Shown one piece after another: positions 15,520 to 23,266 of a stretch of DNA of 35,139 bases (position 1 is the stretch's first letter; every line of letters begins with the position of its first letter). Position numbers and translations under genes: made by a program. The stretch comes from Lachnospiraceae bacterium. Lineage in GTDB: Bacteria > Bacillota > Clostridia > Lachnospirales > Lachnospiraceae. The notes beneath the pieces were generated by a model. It did not search any database, was not told the origin of the DNA, and saw only the letters and a program-made list of their open reading frames with translations. Where the stretch lies: positions 1-35,139 of the forward strand of contig JAQVHQ010000036.1 of the NCBI GenBank assembly GCA_028696165.1. Reading direction: 5' to 3'.

Positions 15520-18500
15520 TCAGTTATTTTTGTAATGTTCCACAAATCTCATAATAATGGAAGCACACTGCGCACGACTTGCATTTCCCTGAGGACTGAT
15601 GTTTCCTTTATCACCTGTAATCAAACCAGCTCCTACTGCCCACCTTACAGAGTCCAGTGCAAAGGAAGATACTTTTCCTTTATCCGGGAATCCGTTCAGA
15701 TTATTTGTCTCTGATACGTCATATTTTTTGTATTTTGCATAGTTTGACATCATAGCTGCTATCTGCTCTCGGGTGATATTATCCGCCGGACCAAATTTAC
15801 CATTGGAATAGCCATTTAAAATTCCATTTTTGTTGGCCCACAAAACTGCTTCTGTGTAGAATTCATTATCCCTTACATCAGGAAATTTTTCTGTATACTC
15901 TACTTTGGGCGAACCTTCCATTCTATGTATGATACATGCAAACTGGGCACGAGACAGATTTTCTGCCGGTGCAAAGCGGTCACTGCCGCCCATTCCTGTC
16001 ATATATCCATTTTCAAATACATATTTCACAGGTTCATAGAACCAGTCTCCCTCGAACACATCAGAGAAATTCATTTCCACCGGCGGTTTTTCCGGTTCTT
16101 TTTCATCAATCACAAATTCGATACCATTCTCTGCTGCATACTTTTGTATATTACTCTTATCCTGCCCATAAATGATAAGCTTTGGACAGTTAACAAAAGC
16201 ATATTCATCAATGTCAGTAAGATCGCCCTTCACGGTCAGCTTACTGAGACTGCTGTCCAGCACGAAGGCATGGGATTTCAATGCTGTTACCGACTCCGGT
16301 AATGTCACTTCTGTAACGTTCTCACACATGTTGAACGCTACATCTTTTAAGTAAGTAAATTTTGAAAAGTCCAGTGTACCTTCCACCTCTGAGCATCTGC
16401 TGAAATTAACTTTCGTCACATGGAAAGTCTCTCCATTTTGCTTTTCCCAGGTAATTATATCCCAGGTCTGAGGTTTGTCGCCATCATATCCCAGAGTGAC
16501 CATGATGTCCTTTAATGCATCGTACTCAACTTCGGCATACTCCGATAGTTCCGCTTTCAGATATTGAGGCGCTGTACCTGCATCCTCCTGATCTTCCGGG
16601 TTCATATTGGATAATAACTCATCTGCATTTGCTGTAGTCAAATAATTACCGGCACACTGCAGACTGGTTAGTACTGTGGAATTATCAGTTTTGACCGTTT
16701 CCAGTTTACAGTTACTGCAGTTTAGATATTTCAATTTTGTACATCCACTGATATCCAATGAACTGTATTGATTATCTGAGCAGTTTAGGCTAGTCAGATA
16801 TTTAAGTTTGCTCACATTCAGTTCACCGCTCATTTCCATTCCGGCAATATTCAGGCCGCCAACGTGGTAAGTTTTCTCTGTCTTTTCCCAGGTAATCCCC
16901 GGCCACTGACCTGGATTGTCAGATAAATCATAAGCATCATTTACCAGTATCTTCTTTAGAACTTCCAGCTCTTCATTATCATATACAGCATCCTTTTGCA
17001 TCTTCTGCGGAGCAGAATTCAAAAGACAGCCTGCTGCACTTAGATTGTCCAGTTCCGTATTCATAGCACTCAGATCGAGATAGTTATCGGTACAGTCAAG
17101 GCCAATAAAATCATATCCTGCTATATCCAGGGCAGTCAATTCGTTATTAGAACAATACAGTTCTGTTAAGGATGGACAATCTTCAAACTTAATAGATGTA
17201 AGAAGGTTATCAGAGACCTCTATATTCTGTAATTCTGTAAATCCAGACACATCCAGTTCCCCGGTCAGTCCCATACAGCTAAAATCAATTCCTTCCACAT
17301 GATTAAAGTTATCCGTGCCCATTTTCCACATAATTCCAGTCCATGTGGAGCAATCATTTATATCCCATCCCAAAGCTTCCAGGTTATCTCCCTGGTTTGC
17401 AAACCGGGTCAGTGCTTCTTTCTCCTGAGAAGATACTTCGCCTGATAATGGGGCATATTGGTCAATAGATAATGAATTTACATCCAGAATCTCTTCTGTG
17501 GAACCATTTCTCCAGAAGCCATTGGATATTACAGCGGCATAGTATGTGTACATTTGGTGATTGCATTTTACATAATTTTCCATTCCTTTATCCTTCACAA
17601 AATAGCATGCTATAAACTGGAATGGTCCTTTTATCCCTTCATAATACTTCATGGCTATGTCTTCTTTTAAATCTGTTCCCCAATCTGAAGTACGCCATGC
17701 TGCTCTTCCTACGTTCTCCCTAAAAAAAGTGTAAAAAGATTTTTTAGATAATCCATCTTGCTGTAAATCTTCATAGTAATTCTGCACATCACTACATTTT
17801 GAATACAATTTTTTTACAAAGTTGTAAGTTTTTTGCAAATTGAAGCAATTATCCATAGTTTCATTCGATTTTGCCATAGAATAGCGGAATTGCCGAGAGA
17901 ACACACTATCTGCATATAAAAGTTTCTGTGCCGATACAGTTCTTGTAATTCCATACTTTCCATACCCCCACGATTTCAAAGGCATCTGAGGCGCAAAATC
18001 ATCTTCAAAACAGAAGTTATAGATATTCCTCAAACTGTCTTTTTCTTCAATATTAAAATTCACACCATTTGGTGTAGCATATGTATATGCATAAATGGAA
18101 TTCGAATCCAGTCTGCTTCCTGCCTCTGCCTGCGTAGTGAAATCATAAGCAATCATATTGCCAACTGCTGCACCACGACTATGTCCGGTTATAAGCACCA
18201 TACTATTCTGAAGATCCCAGTCTTCTGCGTATTTTTGAACATACTTCTCAATTGTCTTGGCAGCTGCATCAAAACTTGCATGTCTTCCAGATTTATTATA
18301 TGACTTTCCAGTCACATCAAAGTTACTAAGCCACTCTATGCCATCTGTTCCTCTCAGAACGATGAGGATCATATCTCTTACGCCATTTGCGGTTTGTACT
18401 TTTTTATGACCTATTATATAACTGTTATTATTTTCTTCTTTATCCCCATAGCATCTCTGGAATACGTTGCGATATCCGCCATACTCAGAATTTCCTTCTA

Positions 18501-20670
18501 TGAGAGATTTTAATCTTTTCCCTTTACTTGTGTTGTTATAAAAATATTGCTGAGAACTGTTATATGCATAATCTTCATATGCATATGCAGAATACATGGC
18601 GCACATCTGATTTAATTCTTCATTATAAATATTATTATCATAATTGAATCTATCATCAATTATCTCATAGGAAATATTAACCATTTTGTTTTCTTCAATT
18701 ATGTATTCCAGCACATATGAATTTCTATAGCATTGTATCACTGTCGAGGTATCTCTAAATGTATACATACCGCACTTCCGAACACTGGCTGGAATAAGAA
18801 CATGTTCAAGACTGTCACATCTATAGAAAATGTAATTGCCTAATTCTTTTAAAGAGTCGCTCAATGAAACTTTATTTAATGCTGAGCACTTATAAAATGC
18901 ATGACCCTCTATTTTCTCAACTGCAGGCAATTCAATTTCTGATAATTGCGAGCATTCTGAAAATGCATAATCTCCTATCACTTTTACTGAGTTAGGGATA
19001 GTAATCTCTTTAAGATATGCACATTGAGAAAATGCATAATCTCCTATGGTTGTCACTCCGTCTTCTATAATACACTCTGTAAATGTCAGTGATTTAAATG
19101 GTGAGGGAATTTCAGTGGAATAGTCATACATAGAACCCTCTCCACTAATTCTCAATACACCTTCGGCAATACTCCATTCCAGATTATCGCCACACTTTCC
19201 GGATTCACCATCCGATAAAATGATTGTACTTCCTACTATTTTAGGAGATGTAACATCCAAATACGAACCAGCTTGTTCGTTTCCTAATTGACCGAAAGTA
19301 TTGTCACCCCATGTCCAAATATTTCGTGAGCTATCCAGGGCAACACAAAAACCCTGCCCACAAACAACATTCACAATATCTTCTTTTATTTTCACAAAGC
19401 TAGTTACATTTTTCACCGTTCCGTTTCCAACTTGGCCTGCGCCATTATAACCGCAGGTCCATAATGAATTATCCTTTTTTACTGCTGCCATAAAAAAATT
19501 ACCCATTGAAACAGTTTTTACATCATCCATTACTTTTGTAGGATCTAAGACATAACCAGTTCCCAATCCTGGCAAATTAGCATAGTAGCTATCACCCCAA
19601 ACCCACAAACTTCCATCTGCTTTTATAGCTGCACTCGTATACGCTCCACAAGTAAGCATACTCACGTCATCCATGACTTTGACTGGGTATAGAGACTCCT
19701 CCTCTCTCTCTCCAGCACCTATATAATTCTTATCTCCCCAAGACCATACAGTTCCGTCTGATTTAAGTGCCGAAGTCATATAGCCACCACAGGCGACACT
19801 TGCAACATCATCCATAATTTTAACGGGTACTAAACTGCTCTCTTTGTTCCCTGTTCCCAATTCCCCCCAGCTATTATCCCCCCACATCCACAAGCTGCCA
19901 TCTGATTTTATTGCAGCGCTTTGATTTCCACTAGTACTCATACTGACAACATCATCCATTACCTTTACAGGAGTAGAAGTATTCTCTGTTGTTCCAATTC
20001 CTAACTGCCCCAGATTATTCTGCCCAGTTGCCCAAAGACTGCCATCCTTTCTTAGAATTAAAGAAACCCAGCCGCCATATTCAACGCTCTCAACTCCTGT
20101 CATAATCTGATAAAATGTCCACCTAGCATAAGGCGGATAATGCGAAATATCTGCACCGTCTCCCAATTCTCCACTTTTATTGTATCCACATACCCATAAA
20201 CTTCCATCGTTTTTTATGACTCCCGCGTGACTGCCGCCTGCCGCCAAGGAATATTTCGGATACATATCAACAGAACCACTCTTACTACCAACCTGCGCAT
20301 CTGTAACCACATCCTCTGCGTCTGCTGTCGCGGTTTCTTCTGTCGGTGTCATCTCGTCTTCCCCTGCTTCTGAAGTTTCTTTCTCATCCTCGTCGTTAAC
20401 CGGACCGCTTTCGTCAGCCGGAGATGAAGTTTCCTCTTCCGTCACTTTGTCTTCATCTGCTGGAACTTCGTCCTCCTGCTTGCTTTCTTCCTGTGCAGGA
20501 TTCTCTGTATCTCCCTGCACACTGCCGGTTCCTGCGGATTCATCTGCGGATTCTACTGTTGCTTCACTTGAAAAGCTGCTCAAATCTCCCTCCGCTGCCA
20601 ACACAGTCATTCCGTTCATTGTAAATACCATACATAAAATCAGTAGTCCACTCAACCATCTCTTGCCCAT
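15520..20670 (-). CDS. Giant SLH surface protein: RCC1 propeller, leucine-rich repeats, class 3 lipase, SLH
   Basis: 1716 aa from the ATG at 20670, which has AGGGGG 6 nt upstream; a GTG at 20685 is the alternative. Order: signal peptide; acidic linker to about 135; seven RCC1-type repeats (about 140-485, each with DGSLWxWG and GxLGxG); BspA-like leucine-rich repeats (about 495-655); alpha/beta hydrolase of the Lipase_3 type (about 685-1050); leucine-rich repeats (about 1120-1345 and 1430-1510); three SLH repeats (about 1535-1716). The lipase region has VLRGTDG near the oxyanion site, GHSRG with nucleophile S831, D890/D891 in EDDFAPQMPL and a candidate His near 1038. It should hydrolyse an ester outside the cell while the propeller and LRRs bind a partner. 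It has its own promoter candidate and terminator. Confidence 0.94.
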   Translation of the reverse strand: MGKRWLSGLLILCMVFTMNGMTVLAAEGDLSSFSSEATVESADESAGTGSVQGDTENPAQEESKQEDEVPADEDKVTEEETSSPADESGPVNDEDEKETSEAGEDEMTPTEETATADAEDVVTDAQVGSKSGSVDMYPKYSLAAGGSHAGVIKNDGSLWVCGYNKSGELGDGADISHYPPYARWTFYQIMTGVESVEYGGWVSLILRKDGSLWATGQNNLGQLGIGTTENTSTPVKVMDDVVSMSTSGNQSAAIKSDGSLWMWGDNSWGELGTGNKESSLVPVKIMDDVASVACGGYMTSALKSDGTVWSWGDKNYIGAGEREEESLYPVKVMDDVSMLTCGAYTSAAIKADGSLWVWGDSYYANLPGLGTGYVLDPTKVMDDVKTVSMGNFFMAAVKKDNSLWTCGYNGAGQVGNGTVKNVTSFVKIKEDIVNVVCGQGFCVALDSSRNIWTWGDNTFGQLGNEQAGSYLDVTSPKIVGSTIILSDGESGKCGDNLEWSIAEGVLRISGEGSMYDYSTEIPSPFKSLTFTECIIEDGVTTIGDYAFSQCAYLKEITIPNSVKVIGDYAFSECSQLSEIELPAVEKIEGHAFYKCSALNKVSLSDSLKELGNYIFYRCDSLEHVLIPASVRKCGMYTFRDTSTVIQCYRNSYVLEYIIEENKMVNISYEIIDDRFNYDNNIYNEELNQMCAMYSAYAYEDYAYNSSQQYFYNNTSKGKRLKSLIEGNSEYGGYRNVFQRCYGDKEENNNSYIIGHKKVQTANGVRDMILIVLRGTDGIEWLSNFDVTGKSYNKSGRHASFDAAAKTIEKYVQKYAEDWDLQNSMVLITGHSRGAAVGNMIAYDFTTQAEAGSRLDSNSIYAYTYATPNGVNFNIEEKDSLRNIYNFCFEDDFAPQMPLKSWGYGKYGITRTVSAQKLLYADSVFSRQFRYSMAKSNETMDNCFNLQKTYNFVKKLYSKCSDVQNYYEDLQQDGLSKKSFYTFFRENVGRAAWRTSDWGTDLKEDIAMKYYEGIKGPFQFIACYFVKDKGMENYVKCNHQMYTYYAAVISNGFWRNGSTEEILDVNSLSIDQYAPLSGEVSSQEKEALTRFANQGDNLEALGWDINDCSTWTGIMWKMGTDNFNHVEGIDFSCMGLTGELDVSGFTELQNIEVSDNLLTSIKFEDCPSLTELYCSNNELTALDIAGYDFIGLDCTDNYLDLSAMNTELDNLSAAGCLLNSAPQKMQKDAVYDNEELEVLKKILVNDAYDLSDNPGQWPGITWEKTEKTYHVGGLNIAGMEMSGELNVSKLKYLTSLNCSDNQYSSLDISGCTKLKYLNCSNCKLETVKTDNSTVLTSLQCAGNYLTTANADELLSNMNPEDQEDAGTAPQYLKAELSEYAEVEYDALKDIMVTLGYDGDKPQTWDIITWEKQNGETFHVTKVNFSRCSEVEGTLDFSKFTYLKDVAFNMCENVTEVTLPESVTALKSHAFVLDSSLSKLTVKGDLTDIDEYAFVNCPKLIIYGQDKSNIQKYAAENGIEFVIDEKEPEKPPVEMNFSDVFEGDWFYEPVKYVFENGYMTGMGGSDRFAPAENLSRAQFACIIHRMEGSPKVEYTEKFPDVRDNEFYTEAVLWANKNGILNGYSNGKFGPADNITREQIAAMMSNYAKYKKYDVSETNNLNGFPDKGKVSSFALDSVRWAVGAGLITGDKGNISPQGNASRAQCASIIMRFVEHYKNN

Positions 20671-20750
20671 ATGTTTCCCCCTCACGACAATTTGTTTTTT
20701 GACATTCTTCTTTGATTTTAATTGAAGTTCACAAAATTTTCATACTTTAA

Positions 20751-20780
20751 ATTTTAACATAAATATTCCCCGGGCGTCCA
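20751..20780 (-). promoter_or_regulatory. Candidate promoter of the SLH lipase gene
   Basis: On the minus strand TGGACG (20775-20780) and TAAAAT (20751-20756) are 18 bp apart, about 80 bp before the ATG. The word TATATGGACGC is shared with the signalling operon promoter at 11976-11986. Confidence 0.45.
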
Positions 20781-20832
20781 TATACAGTGTAGAAATGACA
20801 AACTAAACTACGTTTTAGGCAACTTAACAACT

Positions 20833-20872
20833 AAAAAAAGGGTTCTGCCCTATCAACCTAGGCAAAACCCTT
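20833..20872 (-). terminator. Intrinsic terminator after the 20881-21897 gene
   Basis: On the minus strand AAGGGTTTTGCC pairs with GGCAGAACCCTT across a short loop, with one bulge, and is followed by seven T. It closes the putative four-gene unit that starts at 27355. Confidence 0.88.
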
Positions 20873-20880
20873 CTTATCAA

Positions 20881-21897
20881 TTAGTAATCAAATACATCAC
20901 CGATTCTGGTATAAGTTCCGTTATATTTACTATTGCTCGCGGATACAACAACCATGGTGATACTACTTCCATTCTTAGTAAGTTTTAATGTATACTGAAT
21001 CCCACCACTCGTTACAGCATAAGTATTCACACGATCTGTTTTTATCATAGTTCCACTAAATTCTTGTCGATTTCCAACAACACCAACATCATGCCATGTG
21101 AATTTTTTGTCTGAATAATCCTGATCTGTATAACCATACAGCTGTAGTCTTGCCCCGTTACTATTATTCTGATACCACCCGTCTGACGGGATATGATACA
21201 TCCGTGAAAGCACGGTTGCGCACTCTGCTCTTTTTAAGGAACCTAAAGGATTAATATTACCTTGACTGTCTCCCTTTATATACCCTTTTCCTATTCCGCG
21301 TCTCACTGCATCCCAGGCAAAATAGCTGATAGCCCAGGCATCCGGATAGTAACTTAAATCTGCTGCATATCCTACATCTTCTCCAATATAAGAGTTATAT
21401 CGATACAACATTACCATAAATTGCTCTCTGGTCAACGGATCATTTGTTCCAAACCATCCATTATCATACCCTTTAATAATTCCTGTTTTATTTGCCCAGT
21501 TTATGGCCTGTGAATACCATACATTGGAACTGGTGTCAGGGAATGAACAGGAAGCGCTCGTACTGGGTGAGCCCTGCATACGGTATAAAATAACTGCCAT
21601 CTCAGCTCTGGTAACTATCTGGTAGGGGTCAAAGTACCCGTTAGATTTACCTGTCATAACTCCCAAGTCGTATACATCTTTTACCGTATAGTAAAACCAG
21701 TCTGAAGGACTTACATCTGGAAATGGAACAGATCCCTGCATCGTCTCTATTGATTCTGCAGCCTGCGATGGATCTTCATTAATTGTTTCTTCTGTTTGCA
21801 CCTGTTCGTTATTAACATCACCCTCCGCTGTAACCGTACTAACCGTACCAAATAGCAGCGACACACATAAAAAAGTTGCCAATAATTGTTTTTTCAT
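20881..21897 (-). CDS. SLH protein with small C-terminal beta domain of unknown function
   Basis: 338 aa. Signal peptide 1-24, a short acidic linker, three SLH repeats at about 56-237 (TRAEM, TREQF, KRAEC), then about 100 residues (240-338) rich in beta strands: LQLYGYTDQD, KFTWHDVGVVG, FSGTMIKTDR, NTYAVTSGGIQYTLKL and a closing YNGTYTRIGD. The tail resembles a small beta-barrel but I cannot name a family. SLH repeats are N-terminal and more diverged than those of its neighbours. RBS GGAGGG lies before the ATG. It follows the 21954-23231 gene by 56 bp and is the last gene before a strong terminator. Confidence 0.9.
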   Translation of the reverse strand: MKKQLLATFLCVSLLFGTVSTVTAEGDVNNEQVQTEETINEDPSQAAESIETMQGSVPFPDVSPSDWFYYTVKDVYDLGVMTGKSNGYFDPYQIVTRAEMAVILYRMQGSPSTSASCSFPDTSSNVWYSQAINWANKTGIIKGYDNGWFGTNDPLTREQFMVMLYRYNSYIGEDVGYAADLSYYPDAWAISYFAWDAVRRGIGKGYIKGDSQGNINPLGSLKRAECATVLSRMYHIPSDGWYQNNSNGARLQLYGYTDQDYSDKKFTWHDVGVVGNRQEFSGTMIKTDRVNTYAVTSGGIQYTLKLTKNGSSITMVVVSASNSKYNGTYTRIGDVFDY

Positions 21898-21953
21898 TTT
21901 CTTCCCTCCATTGTAACTTTGTCAGGTTTCTCTAAAGCTTTCAGCCACTTACA

Positions 21954-23231
21954 TCATGCACCGAACTTTTTAATAAACCTTTCTATAATAGATGCACACT
22001 GTGCACGGCTTGCTAATCCCTGGGGATTTAGTCTTCCGTTGTCACCGCTGATTAAGCCTGCACCTACTGCCCATTTCATTGCAGTCTGTGCGAAAGAACT
22101 TACATTTCCTCTGTCTGGAAATGCGGACAGATTATTCCTGTAGGTTGTGTTGTATCCTCTGTAAGCTGCATATCGATATAAGAAGACTGCTGCCTGTTCT
22201 CTGGTTACATTATCCGCCGGACCGAACCTTCCGTTGGAATATCCTGACACGATGCCATTATTACTTGCCCAGGTAACCGGTGTTGTATAAAATGCTCCGG
22301 ACGATACATCTGGAAATCTCCCATTATAGGAAACGCCTGGTTCTCCTGCCATTCTGTGAAAGACACAGACAAACTGAGCTCTGCTTAAAGCTTCTGACGC
22401 CCCAAAATAATTGTCTCGCATCCCAGTCATATACCACCGTTGGTACGTATACCTAACCGAATTGTAATACCATGCATTCAGCGGCACATCCTGAAATGGC
22501 ATGTCTAGATCATCTCCCTCTGGTTGGCTTACCCATCTCCAGCTGAGTAGGTTCCCTGCGGAAGTGAAATCAAATTCTATTGCATTGCCATGAAAATGAT
22601 TGTCCCAGTTTGTAAAATATACCGTCATAATTCCACCCCATTTATATGAATAGATACTTTTAGGGGGCCAGCCTGCTCTTTTCATACAGGCATTCACATC
22701 ATTAACTGACATTCCATAAGATACTCCATAGAGGCTCATTGTGGCATCCGTACAGACCAGGTATGCAATATCCCAATTTTGAAAAAAGGAAGCACCATTT
22801 TTACAATATGCATTTTGGCTGGAATTCCAAGTCATGCCTACTGCATTCACCAGGCCTGACCAATTACTATTTCTTACATAATTGTCCACTGCCACAGGTG
22901 CTTTGGTATCGATTTCTGCAGTACCATCTTCCATCGCCATTACTTCTTCACTATTGGCATTTTTTAAGGAATCCGCTTCCTCCTCTTTCTCCTGATTTAC
23001 TGAATCATTTTCTGCTAATTCGTCTTTCTCTGAATTATTCTCTTCTAATACACTTTCTTCTAATATATTTTCTTCTAATATATTTTCTCCTAATACGCTC
23101 TGTTCCTGACTTTCATTACTTTCTGTTTCCACCACTGCATCAGCAGCAAATACAGGCATTGTCTGACAAGCCATCAATAGAGTCAGCACAATTGCCATTA
23201 TTCTTTTCATTTTTCTGGTTTTTCTCTTCAT
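21954..23231 (-). CDS. SLH protein with novel paired domain (paralogue of the 26129-27355 gene)
   Basis: 425 aa. Signal peptide to about 30; an acidic stalk with a pentapeptide repeat (ILEEN ILEES VLEEN); an unknown domain at about 112-238; three SLH repeats at about 242-425. The unknown domain begins VDNYVRNSNWSGLVNAVGM, contains SLYGVSYGMSVNDVNACMK and AGWPP, and ends in aromatic strands. The same landmarks occur in the neighbour at 26129-27355, so the two share a duplicated domain. No catalytic motif is obvious; a binding role is likeliest. It lies 35 bp after the CAP/Big_2 gene, with AAAGGA upstream of the ATG; MKRIM at codon 8 is an alternative start. Confidence 0.9.
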   Translation of the reverse strand: MKRKTRKMKRIMAIVLTLLMACQTMPVFAADAVVETESNESQEQSVLGENILEENILEESVLEENNSEKDELAENDSVNQEKEEEADSLKNANSEEVMAMEDGTAEIDTKAPVAVDNYVRNSNWSGLVNAVGMTWNSSQNAYCKNGASFFQNWDIAYLVCTDATMSLYGVSYGMSVNDVNACMKRAGWPPKSIYSYKWGGIMTVYFTNWDNHFHGNAIEFDFTSAGNLLSWRWVSQPEGDDLDMPFQDVPLNAWYYNSVRYTYQRWYMTGMRDNYFGASEALSRAQFVCVFHRMAGEPGVSYNGRFPDVSSGAFYTTPVTWASNNGIVSGYSNGRFGPADNVTREQAAVFLYRYAAYRGYNTTYRNNLSAFPDRGNVSSFAQTAMKWAVGAGLISGDNGRLNPQGLASRAQCASIIERFIKKFGA

Positions 23232-23266
23232 TTACCGTTTCCTTTATTATGTTTTATAGTAATCGT

